DNA of 64,000 nt from Hymenobacter sp. GOD-10R (GCF_035609205.1 NZ_CP141184.1:1826501-1890500); one strand, 5' to 3'. Counted from the stretch's first letter, positions 27,410 to 36,791 are shown. Notes: a model not told the origin generated them from the letters alone. Translations and numbers: made by a program.

Positions 27410-28228
27410 TTACTCCAGATTCCCGTTGGGAGGGCGCTTTGCACTCCAACGATGTCCAAATGGGTTTTTCCAAATAACATCGAGGGCTAGATAATGAACG
27501 TAGGAAGGCGAAGTAGCCCCGAGCCGGTTGGCCATGTAGCCTAAGTCAAAAATCAAGGGCAGCGATTTGGGCGATAGGGAATAGTAGCCCACAAAGCGAC
27601 TTTCATGGTACACAAGACCCGTCCATCGGTTTGGGTACGATAGTTCGCTTGCCGAAAACAGTTGTTCTGAGCTTATGACCAGTCGATGAACTTTTGCCGC
27701 GTCTAGGTTTACCGTCAGTTGCAAGCGTAGCCTTGAGCGGAGCTGAAAGCTTTCTGCTTCCTTGGTAAAAGCAGGCGTGAAGAACTTCCTAAACTCTTGC
27801 CGGAATGTGGGCACAAACTTGAGACGCGGCGTTTCGAGGAGGTAAGACAATCGGCTGTATAGCCTGAATTCCTGTTCGAAAGCAGGGTTCTCGTGTTCGA
27901 ACGGGTATTCGTCACTGTACTCATCTTGCCGGCGGTAGCTGAGGGCGAAGGAACTCTGCCAGTGCTTGTGAAACCGGTAGTAGAACTCCTGATTTAAAAC
28001 CAGAATAGACGACTTATAGAAGGGATTGTAGTTCGTGAGGTTGCTTTTTCGTCCTAGGCCGACATAAGACATAGATTCCCATTTCTTCAAAGAATCAAGA
28101 TCCTGCCGAACGCCAAGTGCAATCCAATCGGCGGTATGGCCTGCTCCCAAACCTGGCGGACTAATCTGCGCCACGGCAGACCTAACGAAGATGCAGAGAA
28201 TGAAAAAGAAGCCTTTTGTTACTTTCAT
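27410..28228 (-). CDS. DUF2490 family outer-membrane protein
   Basis: The ATG at 28228 (272 residues) gives a signal peptide, 'MKVTKGFFFILCIFVRSAVA'. The mature part alternates aromatic beta strands ('FYYRFHKHWQSSFALSYRR', 'LRLQLTVNLDAAKVHRLV', 'FDLGYMANRLG'), with the layout of DUF2490 barrels common in Bacteroidota. The function of that family is unknown. The gene is downstream of nothing obvious. The 363-bp gap 28229-28594 holds a terminator belonging to the GH9 gene. Confidence 0.8.
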   Translation of the reverse strand: MKVTKGFFFILCIFVRSAVAQISPPGLGAGHTADWIALGVRQDLDSLKKWESMSYVGLGRKSNLTNYNPFYKSSILVLNQEFYYRFHKHWQSSFALSYRRQDEYSDEYPFEHENPAFEQEFRLYSRLSYLLETPRLKFVPTFRQEFRKFFTPAFTKEAESFQLRSRLRLQLTVNLDAAKVHRLVISSEQLFSASELSYPNRWTGLVYHESRFVGYYSLSPKSLPLIFDLGYMANRLGATSPSYVHYLALDVIWKNPFGHRWSAKRPPNGNLE

Positions 28229-28436
28229 CAACTCTTTTTAGGGTTCATCAGTAGTGCCCTATGGCCTGAAAACGGTAAGGAATTCGGCATTGGCTCGGCG
28301 CAAACTGACGACTATGTTTCTGAAGGGAACATGAAGGGGTGCATGGTCAGGCCAGAACGTACAACCCGATTTGCGGGAGCTTACCCTAGGTTCTTTACCA
28401 AGCGTGCTCGGCTTAATTGCGAGTATGATTTGAAAC

Positions 28437-28481
28437 AAAAAAAGGCTCTACATCACTGCCAAGCAGGATGTAGAGCCTTTT
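28437..28481 (-). terminator. Rho-independent terminator of the GH9 gene
   Basis: A 15-bp stem has AAAAGGCTCTACATC as one arm and its exact complement as the other. Read on the minus strand it is followed by a run of seven T. It lies 114 bp past the GH9 stop. Confidence 0.85.
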
Positions 28482-28594
28482 GAGTTCTGATGCAACTGTT
28501 GGCCGGTTACGACAATTTCTTATGCTTAAAGTAGCCCGGCCCTAACAGCAATTATAAATGAATTGCTGATTTAAAATCGTTTGACGCAATCTGT

Positions 28595-31120
28595 TTATTT
28601 CACTAAATTTTTAAAAGCTGATCCAAAAATTAAATAACCAGTATTGCCTGCAATTGTGCCCTCATTTTCTCCCCACAGAAATGGCCAGTCGTCGTAGTTT
28701 TCGAAGTGATCGGGTTTTCTGAATAATACACCCGGCGCAACGTTGCCTGGAATAGCGGAGAAATCGGCCCTGTTATTTCCATAAAAAACTGCTTTAGGAC
28801 GAGTCGCGCCCACCGTGGCCACAAACGAATAATTATGATACGGATGGCAGCCAAATAACCAATTAGCGACCTTGAAAGCATGGCTGGCGTCGACAATATC
28901 CGGGAAGTACTTGTTGGCAAAGCAAACGGTGGTGCCAAAACTCTGAATACCTCCGTTACCTGCCCAGTTAGCAAGGCCGATAGGTACTCCGTAAGGGTTG
29001 TCCTTTTCAAGCCCTTTTATGTAGTCATTGTATTTGACAACATATGGCCGCAGCTTCTCTTTGTAAGACGCGTCCATGTGCGGTATGGCATTTAATGCCG
29101 TGAGAAGGTTGAAGTTGAGGTTACGCTCAAGTCCAGGCCATAAAAGCTCCTGAAATTTATTGATGTATTGTTGCTCCCCGGTTGAGACGTACAGTTGAAG
29201 ATTGGTAGAAATATCTGCCGATGGGCCCTCCCTACGTGCATCATTCTGCGGCTTGTTAGCGAGCAATTCCGTTGCCTCTTTCAGAAGCCTTTTCGACTGT
29301 TGTAAGGCTCTGGCCGAAAGATCGTCGTTGTACCCCTTCAAGGCCCGGCTTGCGGCGGCAAACATCGTTGCTGCACTGAGGTCGAGGCTAGGATTACGGC
29401 TTGTAAATGCCCACATATCATCCTTAACCCCACTCGATCGGCCGTCAGGAGCTACTTCGTAAGGGCGAAGGTTAGGATTGTACGGTAGGCCGTCAGTTAG
29501 TGAGGCTGCGTCACCTAGGTGATGGTAATTATCTAGAACGGAGTTAGAAAGCGTTTGTGACATGTGGCCAATATTCTCGGCCTGCGCTACCAGGTTCAAG
29601 GTTCCGTGCTCGATAAACTGCAACATGTCTGGCGTTCCGTCCGGCCGGTGAAGATCAACATAACGCTGCTTCTGACTAACAAACGTCTCATCGCGCAAGG
29701 GCTTAAAGTATTCCCATGTCTGAACGAAGTTCTGCACCACGCTGATGTTCGATCCGGTCTCGATATCAAAATCGCCGGCATCAAAAAAACCGCCCACGTT
29801 TAGCCCAGGAATCAATTCCAGTGCTTTATACTTGGTATCGGTTGTAGGTCCCTGGCTATGCAGGTCAAAGTGATCCGTGTTTGGCGGAGCCTGATGATAC
29901 CCTTCCTTGAAAGGCTCGCCGTGCCATACCCTATACGCCTCGTTTACGAACATATGATCCATATGGATCGGGATCCATACATCGCTCGTGGCATCGGTAA
30001 TTTTATCGTAAACGTTATTTTCTATTAGAAAATTATTCGTTTTGAACTTACCGTACTGGATATAATATATACCGGGAGTTTTAACGGAAGAAAAATCAAA
30101 CTTCACATAGTTGTATTTATAATAATTACCCCAGGGTGCGATTTTGCTGCTAAATACTTCGGTAGCATTGCCCTCGTCGCCTATTTTATATAAAGAAGCT
30201 TTTGCAAGTGGTTTGTCTTTTTTGTCAAGTTCAATGACGGCAAGTTTTGGTTGCGCAGGAATATAGCCCACTTGGGAGAAACCAATATTTGGCTCTCTTA
30301 CCCAACCTTTAATAGCATTTGGCTCAACTGTCCAGGTCAAAACCTTGCCTGTTTTGCCTGCTGGAAGTAGGCTGCGCGCTACAAACCAGCCGTTTTGTGC
30401 CAGCATCCGGCCGTCGAAGAGCATCAAGTCGGCATCAGGCGAAGTGATTTTCACCAAACGTCCGGGTTCATCGGGTGCCAGCAGAAAAGTATGGCCGGTT
30501 TCGAGAGGAAGAGGATCGATAAATTTGCCGGTTCCGCGGTCGTCGGAAGTTACATACCCCTTAAATTGTTTTATTTTTTCACTGTTCGGCTTTGTAACAG
30601 TGTTGCTTACCGCATAGCGTGGAAAGCGGTTGGGGCGACCGTCCATCAAATAGGCCTTTCCCCAATATTGCGAGGGCAGAAACTCAAGATTAAATCCGGC
30701 TTTTCCTTCAAGTGCCTTAGGAACGGGTTTATCAAGGTAGACGGATATCTCAACACCTTTACCCTTCGCGGTAACTACCACTCGAGAATCAAAATCGTAC
30801 TCTTTGTATCCTAACGTAGTCTCAATGGTTTGAGACGCACGATCTACCTTTCGGTTTGATACTGCCGGCACAAGATCCCACTGCTCCGGAGTATTGGAAA
30901 GCCTTATAGCACCACCTTGCGCCGTTCTAACGCCGTGGTGAATCAACTCTATGCCGGCGTTTTTCTCATCGTTAAAACCTCCCGTAAAAAGGTTGTTATA
31001 CACAAGGACATTGACGCCTTGCCTCTCGAAATATTCAAGATCGTTGAGTTTTAAGTCCTGGCCCGAAGCATAATTGAATGCCGCCAGTAGTATTGCAAAC
31101 GAGAAAAGTATTCTTTTCAT
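28595..31120 (-). CDS. Secreted GH9 family glycoside hydrolase (cellulase-like)
   Basis: This 841-residue protein has a signal peptide ('MKRILFSFAILLAAFNYASG'). Residues about 25-270 form a beta-rich N-terminal region. An Ig-like cellulase N-terminal domain follows ('GFSQVGYIPAQPKLAVIEL' to about 370), then a GH9 alpha/alpha-barrel. The catalytic motif DAGD is in 'GGFFDAGDFDIETG' and the proton-donor region is 'WGENEGTIAGNTGYL' near the C-terminus. GH9 enzymes cleave beta-1,4-glucans. The gene is visibly more AT-rich than its neighbours, with codons such as ATA, TTA and AAT. It has only about three CTAG sites in 2.5 kb, unlike the rest of the window. Recent acquisition is therefore likely. 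Confidence 0.9.
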   Translation of the reverse strand: MKRILFSFAILLAAFNYASGQDLKLNDLEYFERQGVNVLVYNNLFTGGFNDEKNAGIELIHHGVRTAQGGAIRLSNTPEQWDLVPAVSNRKVDRASQTIETTLGYKEYDFDSRVVVTAKGKGVEISVYLDKPVPKALEGKAGFNLEFLPSQYWGKAYLMDGRPNRFPRYAVSNTVTKPNSEKIKQFKGYVTSDDRGTGKFIDPLPLETGHTFLLAPDEPGRLVKITSPDADLMLFDGRMLAQNGWFVARSLLPAGKTGKVLTWTVEPNAIKGWVREPNIGFSQVGYIPAQPKLAVIELDKKDKPLAKASLYKIGDEGNATEVFSSKIAPWGNYYKYNYVKFDFSSVKTPGIYYIQYGKFKTNNFLIENNVYDKITDATSDVWIPIHMDHMFVNEAYRVWHGEPFKEGYHQAPPNTDHFDLHSQGPTTDTKYKALELIPGLNVGGFFDAGDFDIETGSNISVVQNFVQTWEYFKPLRDETFVSQKQRYVDLHRPDGTPDMLQFIEHGTLNLVAQAENIGHMSQTLSNSVLDNYHHLGDAASLTDGLPYNPNLRPYEVAPDGRSSGVKDDMWAFTSRNPSLDLSAATMFAAASRALKGYNDDLSARALQQSKRLLKEATELLANKPQNDARREGPSADISTNLQLYVSTGEQQYINKFQELLWPGLERNLNFNLLTALNAIPHMDASYKEKLRPYVVKYNDYIKGLEKDNPYGVPIGLANWAGNGGIQSFGTTVCFANKYFPDIVDASHAFKVANWLFGCHPYHNYSFVATVGATRPKAVFYGNNRADFSAIPGNVAPGVLFRKPDHFENYDDWPFLWGENEGTIAGNTGYLIFGSAFKNLVK

Positions 31121-31230
31121 GTTGGTAAAAACAGCCCTCCATTTAAAAGATTTATCAATTTGTTAGCCTAATAGAAAGCCTCGTCCGCAAAGGCGAACGA
31201 GGCTTGATGAGTCAGATAGCCCCTCAGTCA

Positions 31231-32055
31231 TTACGGGAATTTGGGGTACTTCGAGAAGTCCGGCTGCCGCTTTTCGATGAAGGCGTTCTTGCCTTCTTTG
31301 GCTTCCTCGGAGAGATAGTAGAGCAGGGTAGCATTACCGGCTAGCTCCTGAATACCGGCTTGCCCATCCAACTCCGCGTTGAACGACGATTTCAGCATGC
31401 GCAAAGCTAGGGGGCTCTTCTCTAAAATCTTGTGGCACCAGGATACTGTGGTTTCTTCCAGTTTTTCCAGTGGCACTACTTTATTTACGAGGCCCATGTC
31501 GAGGGCTTCTTGGGCGTCGTACTGGTCGCAGAGGAACCAGATTTCGCGAGCCTTCTTCTGGCCCACGATGCGGGCTAGGTAGCTAGCGCCGAAGCCGCCG
31601 TCGAAGGAACCGACTTTCGGGCCAGTCTGGCCGAAGCGAGCATTCTCGGCGGCAATCGTCAAGTCGCAGACCACGTGCAGCACGTGGCCACCACCGATGG
31701 CCCAGCCGGCTACCATCGCAATAACAGGCTTCGGAATGGAGCGGATCTGCTTTTGCAGGTCCAGCACATTCAGGCGGGGCACGGTATCCTCGCCCACGTA
31801 GCCGCCGTGGCCCCGCACGCTCTGGTCGCCGCCCGAGCAGAAGGCGCGGCCGCCTTCGCCGGTTAGGATGATGACGCCGATGTCGGTGCGGTCGCGGCAA
31901 ATGTTCATAGCCTCAATCATTTCCTGCACGGTGAGGGGCGTGAAGGCGTTGTGCACCTGCGGGCGGTTGATACTGATTTTGGCGATGCCTCCGTGCTGGG
32001 TGAAGAGGATTTCGCGGAACTCCTTGATCGGGGTCCAGGTGAGTTGTTCTGCCAT
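31231..32055 (-). CDS. menB: 1,4-Dihydroxy-2-naphthoyl-CoA synthase
   Basis: This 274-residue crotonase-fold enzyme is full length for MenB. Diagnostic segments are '[18 protein letters not shown]', '[15 protein letters not shown]' (oxyanion and substrate loop), '[19 protein letters not shown]' and '[18 protein letters not shown]'. The C-terminal '[17 protein letters not shown]' is also typical. It closes the ring of o-succinylbenzoyl-CoA to DHNA-CoA in menaquinone synthesis. It follows menD on the same strand, separated by a 37-bp perfect inverted repeat that ends 14 bp before its start codon. Confidence 0.96.
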   Translation of the reverse strand: MAEQLTWTPIKEFREILFTQHGGIAKISINRPQVHNAFTPLTVQEMIEAMNICRDRTDIGVIILTGEGGRAFCSGGDQSVRGHGGYVGEDTVPRLNVLDLQKQIRSIPKPVIAMVAGWAIGGGHVLHVVCDLTIAAENARFGQTGPKVGSFDGGFGASYLARIVGQKKAREIWFLCDQYDAQEALDMGLVNKVVPLEKLEETTVSWCHKILEKSPLALRMLKSSFNAELDGQAGIQELAGNATLLYYLSEEAKEGKNAFIEKRQPDFSKYPKFP

Positions 32056-32069
32056 AATGTTCGTGATCA

Positions 32070-32162
32070 GCGCCCTCTGCGTCTCTTCTGCGCCCTCTGC
32101 GGGCTAACGTCGTTGTTACGGGTTTTAGCCCGCAGAGGGCGCAGAAGAGACGCAGAGGGCGC
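32070..32162. repeat. Perfect 37-bp inverted repeat in the menD-menB gap
   Basis: The arms 32070-32106 and 32126-32162 are exact reverse complements around a 19-base loop. Each arm itself contains GCGCCCTCTGCG twice. The repeat fills nearly the whole 116-bp menD-menB gap, with 14 bp left before the menB start and 9 bp after the menD stop. It will form a very stable RNA hairpin in any menD-menB transcript. Confidence 0.95.
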
Positions 32163-32171
32163 AGTGTTCTT

Positions 32172-34001
32172 TTAGGAGGTTCTTACTAACGTACGGTAAT
32201 GCTCGAAAAAAGCGGCGTTGGTGGCGCTGTCGGTAGTTATTTCCAATAGCGCTGCGCCGCCTTCCGGTGCAAAGAAAATAGGTAGCGCCGATTCGAGTTC
32301 GGCCAAAGACGAAACAGGGAAGTAACGCAGTCCAAAGTCGCGGGCGGTGTTCTCGGCGGTGAGCGGCTGGCGGGTTTCGAAAAACTCTTCCAACTCTGGC
32401 TGCTGCCTAGGTCCGTCGATGATGCGGAAGATGCCGCCGCCGTGGTTGTTGAACAGCACCACGCGCAAGTTGGGCGTTGGATAGTTGTGCCAGAAGCCAT
32501 TGCGGTCATAGAAAAACGCCACGTCGCCGGTGAAGAGCACCACCGGTCGCTCCGGCTGGGCCAGGGCCGACCCGACGGCAGTGCTATTGCAGCCATCGAT
32601 GCCGCTGGTGCCGCGGTTGGCAAATACCTCGGTAGCAGGCTTGTCGGCCAGACCCAGGATGTTGGCGTAGCGCACGGCCATGCTGTTGGCGAGGTGTATT
32701 GCCGCGTTGCTGGGCACAAACTGCAAGGCTAGGTGGAAGGCACCGAATTCCGTAAACGGTTGCGTGGCAGCCTCAAAGAAGTTGGCCAAGAAGTCGTCAG
32801 CCCAACTCTCAGCGCGCTGCCAAGAAGCTAGGTAGGCTGCCGCGCCGGCGTGTGCCGATGCATCCGGAGGCGTGAGGAGCACGCGGGGAATGGGGATGGT
32901 GCGCTGCTGCGCCGAGCGCACGGCGGGGTTTGCTACCACAACCCTAGGTTCGCGGGCAGCGGGTTCGGCAAGCATCGCTTCGAAAAACGCGGCTGGCTCC
33001 ATCCGAATGATGCGGGTCAACGACTTGAAGGTGTCGGCTACCGGACCAGCGGCTTGGATGTGCCAGTGCTGCTTCGGGGCGTATTCGCGCAAATACAGCT
33101 TGAGCGCTTTTGAGATGAGCGACTGTCCAAACGTAATCAGTAGCTCTGGCCGCAGCGCTTCTTTTTGCTCCTTATCTGGTACGGCCAGAAAGACATCCTG
33201 CCGCCCAATAGGCGCAAATGGCTCCTTCGATTTAGGCGTGGCCGCCAGGTAAACGTTGGCAATAACATCGCCTACAACTGGCACTTGATAATCGATGCCG
33301 AAGTGCCGCAGAGCCGTTAGGAGCGCCGCATCGTGGTGGTACTGACCGGCAACTACCAGCGCCCGCGACGTTTGACCTAGCTCTTGGCGCAAGGCAGCTA
33401 GCTCTGAGGTCAGTAGAGTCGGTGCACCCGGCTGCTCGCGGATTACCTTTACTTCCTCGAAGTGAAAAGCCTCCCCAGCTTTCGGATAGAAAGGCTCCCG
33501 CAGCGGGATATTCACCTGTACGGGGCCAGCGGGAAACTGTTGGGCTAGGTTGATGGCCTCCGACACGATGCGCGCCGAGTGCCACTTGGCATCGTGGTGC
33601 GCGGTGTCGGCGGGGAAGGTAGCGGAGCCTTTAACGTGGTTGCCGTAAATGTCGGTTTGACGAATCGTCTGGCCGTCGAGCTGGTCAATCCACTCCGGGG
33701 GGCGGTCGGCGGTGAAAACCACGAGCGGGATCTGCTGGAAAAAGGCTTCGGCGACGGCGGGTGCGTAGTTCAAGGCGGCCGTACCGGAGGTGCACACCAG
33801 CGCCACCGCCCGCCGCTGCGCCTGCGCCAGGCCTAGGCCAATAAAGGCAGCGGCCCGCTCATCGGGCACCGTGCGCACGTGCAGCTTGGGGTGGCGCGCA
33901 AAAGCAATGGTCAGCGGCGCGCACCGGGAACCCGGCGACAGCACCACATCCGTAATGCCGTGCTGCGCGCAGATTTCTGCAATGTTATAAACAGCCTGCA
34001 T
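32172..34001 (-). CDS. menD: 2-Succinyl-5-enolpyruvyl-6-hydroxy-3-cyclohexene-1-carboxylate synthase
   Basis: I chose the ATG at 34001 (609 residues, 'MQAVYNIAEICAQHGITDVV'). The 48 upstream codons of the open frame run into repeat sequence. This is a thiamine-diphosphate enzyme of the MenD type, with 'VLSPGSRCAPLTIAF', 'VPDERAAAFIGLGLAQ', 'CTSGTAALNYAPAVAEAF', 'DRPPEWIDQLDGQTIRQTDI' and the cofactor region 'NRGTSGIDGCNSTAVGSA' with 'LFTGDVAFFYDRNGF'. It adds succinic semialdehyde from 2-oxoglutarate to isochorismate. It lies downstream of menF, with an inverted repeat between them that directly abuts this start codon. Confidence 0.95.
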   Translation of the reverse strand: MQAVYNIAEICAQHGITDVVLSPGSRCAPLTIAFARHPKLHVRTVPDERAAAFIGLGLAQAQRRAVALVCTSGTAALNYAPAVAEAFFQQIPLVVFTADRPPEWIDQLDGQTIRQTDIYGNHVKGSATFPADTAHHDAKWHSARIVSEAINLAQQFPAGPVQVNIPLREPFYPKAGEAFHFEEVKVIREQPGAPTLLTSELAALRQELGQTSRALVVAGQYHHDAALLTALRHFGIDYQVPVVGDVIANVYLAATPKSKEPFAPIGRQDVFLAVPDKEQKEALRPELLITFGQSLISKALKLYLREYAPKQHWHIQAAGPVADTFKSLTRIIRMEPAAFFEAMLAEPAAREPRVVVANPAVRSAQQRTIPIPRVLLTPPDASAHAGAAAYLASWQRAESWADDFLANFFEAATQPFTEFGAFHLALQFVPSNAAIHLANSMAVRYANILGLADKPATEVFANRGTSGIDGCNSTAVGSALAQPERPVVLFTGDVAFFYDRNGFWHNYPTPNLRVVLFNNHGGGIFRIIDGPRQQPELEEFFETRQPLTAENTARDFGLRYFPVSSLAELESALPIFFAPEGGAALLEITTDSATNAAFFEHYRTLVRTS

Positions 34002-34164
34002 AGAGTGACTGAGTAACTGAGTGACTGAGTATAAACAATGATAGTGGATAAATGGCCTGCTGAGGCTAGGTAGAACGTTGTATTGCTGAGAACGTGAGAA
34101 GCTTCCTCTCATTAGTATGAAGTTAAGGCATCTACCATCAGTCACTCAGCTACTCAGTCACTCT
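34002..34164. repeat. Inverted repeat filling the menF-menD gap
   Basis: The arms 34002-34028 and 34138-34164 are complementary over 27 bp with one mismatch, around a loop of about 109 bases. Each arm is a short-period repeat of GAGTGACT/GAGTAACT units. One arm touches the menD start codon and the other ends 7 bp from the menF stop. Confidence 0.85.
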
Positions 34165-34171
34165 AGCGAAG

Positions 34172-35431
34172 CTACTCCACCTTCCCACCTAGCACGGCCC
34201 CGACGGTAGCTAGCTTCAACTCCGTTTCGTTCCACTCCCGCAGAGGGTCTGAAAAAGCCGTGAGGCCCGTGCCGGCGTACAGAATAGCCTCGTCTTCCCG
34301 CAGCTGCAGGCAGCGCAGATTGACAAACACCCGCGCCACGCCTGGTTGGGGCAGATTCACGGGGCCAAGGAAGCCACTGTAGTAGGCCCGGTCGTAGCCT
34401 TCGTAGGCTTGCAGAAAGTCCAGGGCAGCTTGGCGGGGCATACCGCCCACGGCCGAGGTAGGATGCAGCAGGCGCAGCATGTCGGTGGCTAGGGTAGGAT
34501 GGGGCACTTGGCGCAGCGGCACGGCAAAATCGGTGCGCAGGTGCAGCAGCTGACCCGCCGCCGCTGTGCGCGGGCCTATTTCGTCGTAGTCGCGCAGACG
34601 CAACTGCTTGAAGCAGCTCACAATATAGCGTGCCACCAAGGCTTGCTCCTCGATGTCCTTGCCCGCCCACATGGCTGTTTGAGGCGTCAGGTCGGGGGTG
34701 AGGGGTTGGGTGCCGGCGAGGGCCATGGTGCGGAACACGCCTTGCTCGTCTACTTCAACCAAGGTCTCCGGCGTGGCACCTAGCCACGTGCCCGCTGAGG
34801 GCGTACTGACCAGCGACACAAACGCCGACGGATAGCGCCGGTGCAATTCGCCGAAAGCAACTAGCGCATCGAAGCCCATAGGCAGCATCCGCCGCGCTGC
34901 CCGCGATGAAACGATTTTGCGGATATGCCCCTCTTCGATGGTCGCCACGGCTTTGCGCACCAGCGCCGCGTACTCGGCCCGGGTGGCGGTCTGCGGCACC
35001 GGCTGCGGGCTCACGTGCCAGGGCAGCGGGGTAGAAGAGGAGGGCGGCGCGGTGCGCAAAAAGGAAAGTAGCTCCGCTGCTTTCGCTTCGCCAGCCTCAT
35101 CCAGTGCCGTGCCTAGTTGCAGCTCCGTGGGGGTAGCCGTGTCAAAAAACACGTCAGCGGACAGAAACAGCGCCGGGTTGTGGTCGGAGTCGCGGAAAGG
35201 AAAGAAGGCAAAGCCGGCCGGTGCCTTGGGCTCCAGCACAGGCGTGAGACCTACGAAGGCGGCTTCATCCGAAAAGCTCAGACAAAGCTGGGCTTGCTGG
35301 GTATTAGGCAAACGCCACAGCGCTACCGGCAAGCCTTGTTGCAGGGCAAAAGCTAGGATTTGGCGCAGCTGAATGCGAAAGTCGGGTGCCTCGCCCGGCC
35401 ATTCCACAGCGCGCAATTGCGGCTTCTTCAT
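34172..35431 (-). CDS. menF: Isochorismate synthase
   Basis: This 419-residue chorismate-binding enzyme has the family signatures 'IRKIVSSRAARRML', 'FVSLVSTPSAGTWLGATPET', 'MALAGTQPL', 'DIEEQALVARYIVSCF', 'HPTSAVGGMPRQAALDFL' and 'DRAYYSGFLGPV', ending in 'LYAGTGLTAFSDPLREWNET'. It converts chorismate to isochorismate for menaquinone. The name fits because menD follows directly, although EntC-type enzymes share the fold. Its start overlaps the stop of the upstream thioesterase gene by 4 bp (ATGA), a sign of translational coupling. Confidence 0.92.
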   Translation of the reverse strand: MKKPQLRAVEWPGEAPDFRIQLRQILAFALQQGLPVALWRLPNTQQAQLCLSFSDEAAFVGLTPVLEPKAPAGFAFFPFRDSDHNPALFLSADVFFDTATPTELQLGTALDEAGEAKAAELLSFLRTAPPSSSTPLPWHVSPQPVPQTATRAEYAALVRKAVATIEEGHIRKIVSSRAARRMLPMGFDALVAFGELHRRYPSAFVSLVSTPSAGTWLGATPETLVEVDEQGVFRTMALAGTQPLTPDLTPQTAMWAGKDIEEQALVARYIVSCFKQLRLRDYDEIGPRTAAAGQLLHLRTDFAVPLRQVPHPTLATDMLRLLHPTSAVGGMPRQAALDFLQAYEGYDRAYYSGFLGPVNLPQPGVARVFVNLRCLQLREDEAILYAGTGLTAFSDPLREWNETELKLATVGAVLGGKVE

Positions 35432-35871
35432 GCCGCGTTATTTGATTTCTGGGGCAAGTCGATAACTGCCATGGTAATGCGGCTGAGGCACACCAAAGCG
35501 CCTGTTTCTTCGTGCGTGATGCGAATTTCCCACACCTGCGTTGTGCGTCCCACGTGGATGGCTGTAGCTCGTCCTACTACGTAGCCCGAGTGCACCCCTT
35601 TGATATGGTTGGCGTTGATTTCCAGGCCTACACAAGCCTTCTTGGTTAGATCAACTTGTAGGGCCGCCCCAATACTACCTAGGGTTTCGGCTAGCGCTAC
35701 GGAGGCGCCACCGTGTAGCAGGCCCATGGGCTGGTGGGTGCGGTGGTCGACGGGCATGCGGCCCACCAGGTACTTGTCGCCTACTTCGGTAAGCTCAATG
35801 CCAAGGTGTTCACTTAGTGTATTGCGCGACCACTCATTGAGTTGGGCAAGATCGTGGGTGGGAAGATTCAT
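35428..35871 (-). CDS. menI: Hotdog thioesterase, probable DHNA-CoA hydrolase
   Basis: The ATG at 35871 (147 residues) is preferred to a TTG 18 bp upstream. The protein closely follows the YdiI/MenI pattern: 'LSEHLGIELTEVGDKYLVGR', 'QPMGLLHGGASVALAETLGS' with the catalytic acid in the hotdog helix, 'VGLEINANHIKGV' and 'TTQVWEIRITHEETG'. MenI hydrolyses 1,4-dihydroxy-2-naphthoyl-CoA, the step after MenB. The 4-bp overlap with menF and the men operon setting support this assignment over a generic PaaI thioesterase. Confidence 0.85.
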   Translation of the reverse strand: MNLPTHDLAQLNEWSRNTLSEHLGIELTEVGDKYLVGRMPVDHRTHQPMGLLHGGASVALAETLGSIGAALQVDLTKKACVGLEINANHIKGVHSGYVVGRATAIHVGRTTQVWEIRITHEETGALVCLSRITMAVIDLPQKSNNAA

Positions 35872-35951
35872 GCGAAAAAAACAAGGCAACTAAGACTTTT
35901 CCAGCGTAAAACCGCTAGTTTGGAGCCTTGTTCAGCAAAGCTAGCGGGAAA

Positions 35952-36572
35952 GTGAGCGTCAAAAAAATCTACCTTATTCGACACGGACAAACGGACTTCA
36001 ACGTGCGCGGTATCGTGCAGGGCAGCGGTGTGGATTCCAGCCTGAACGAAACCGGTCACCGGCAAGCAGCCCGCTTCTTCGCAGCCTATAAACACGTAAA
36101 ATTCGACAAAGTCTACACCTCTACGTTGCAGCGCACGCACCAATCGGTGCAGGGCTTCTTAGACCTAGGGCTGCCGCACGAGCAGCACGCCGGCCTCAAC
36201 GAGATTAGCTGGGGCGCCCGCGAAGGTACCCGCATCACGGCTGAGGAAGACGCGCAGTATCACGCCGTGCTGGAAGGGTGGAAGCAGGGCATCACCAACA
36301 TCGGTCTGCCCGGCGGGGAAAGCCCCGACCAAGTGGCGGCCCGTCAGCGCCCTGTCATTGACCTGATTGTTTCGCGGCCCGAAGAAGAAACCATTCTGGT
36401 GTGTATGCACGGCCGGGCGATGCGCGTGCTGCTCTGTCAGTTGCTAAATTATCCGCTCAGCTGCATGGATTCCTTTGAACACCGTAACCTGTGTTTGTAT
36501 AAGCTGCACTACACCGATTCCATGTTCTCCGTGCGCAGCTTCATGGATGTAGTGCACTTGCAACCTAGCTAG
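35952..36572 (+). CDS. Histidine phosphatase family protein
   Basis: The GTG at 35952 gives 'MSVKKIYLIRHGQTDFNVRG' (206 residues) and is preferred to a TTG at 35928. The catalytic RHG is at the N-terminus. The second conserved histidine is in 'ILVCMHGRAMRVLLCQLL', and 'GLNEISWGAREGTRIT' carries the acid region. This is a phosphoglycerate-mutase-like phosphatase; members act on sugar phosphates, nucleotides or cobalamin intermediates, and the substrate here is unknown. It diverges from the men operon with only 80 bp between the two start codons, so regulation may be shared. Confidence 0.88.
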   Translation: MSVKKIYLIRHGQTDFNVRGIVQGSGVDSSLNETGHRQAARFFAAYKHVKFDKVYTSTLQRTHQSVQGFLDLGLPHEQHAGLNEISWGAREGTRITAEEDAQYHAVLEGWKQGITNIGLPGGESPDQVAARQRPVIDLIVSRPEEETILVCMHGRAMRVLLCQLLNYPLSCMDSFEHRNLCLYKLHYTDSMFSVRSFMDVVHLQPS

Positions 36573-36716
36573 GGGCGTTGCGAGACTTCGGCTTTAAGAC
36601 GTAGACGTAAGAAGAACTGCAGGCTTGCTTGCCGGTTCTTACATCTTCATCTATACTATCCAAGCTAGGTTTATACCGGTTCAGCCCACATTTCGGCGTT
36701 TTTGTGCACGTACCTC

Positions 36717-36747
36717 TTGAGGGGAGCAGCCAAATATAATAGCTTTA
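36717..36747 (+). promoter_or_regulatory. Candidate promoter for the LytTR regulator
   Basis: TTG (36717-36719) is separated by 20 bp from TAGCTTTA (36740-36747), one mismatch from the TAnnTTTG consensus. The start codon is 45 bp downstream. The 219-bp gap 36573-36791 also holds a weak hairpin at 36612-36640. Confidence 0.4.
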
Positions 36748-36791
36748 TAACCTTGTGATTTACAAGTTTATGAGCTAGGCTCCTCTCCGCC

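Noticed and set aside
28136..28483. 115-codon open frame on the plus strand
   Set aside because: It overlaps the start of the DUF2490 gene on the other strand and runs through the GH9 terminator hairpin. Its translation has no family signal.
34002..34145. 48-codon N-terminal extension of MenD
   Set aside because: The extension is encoded by an inverted repeat and its loop. MenD family sequence begins at the internal ATG at 34001.
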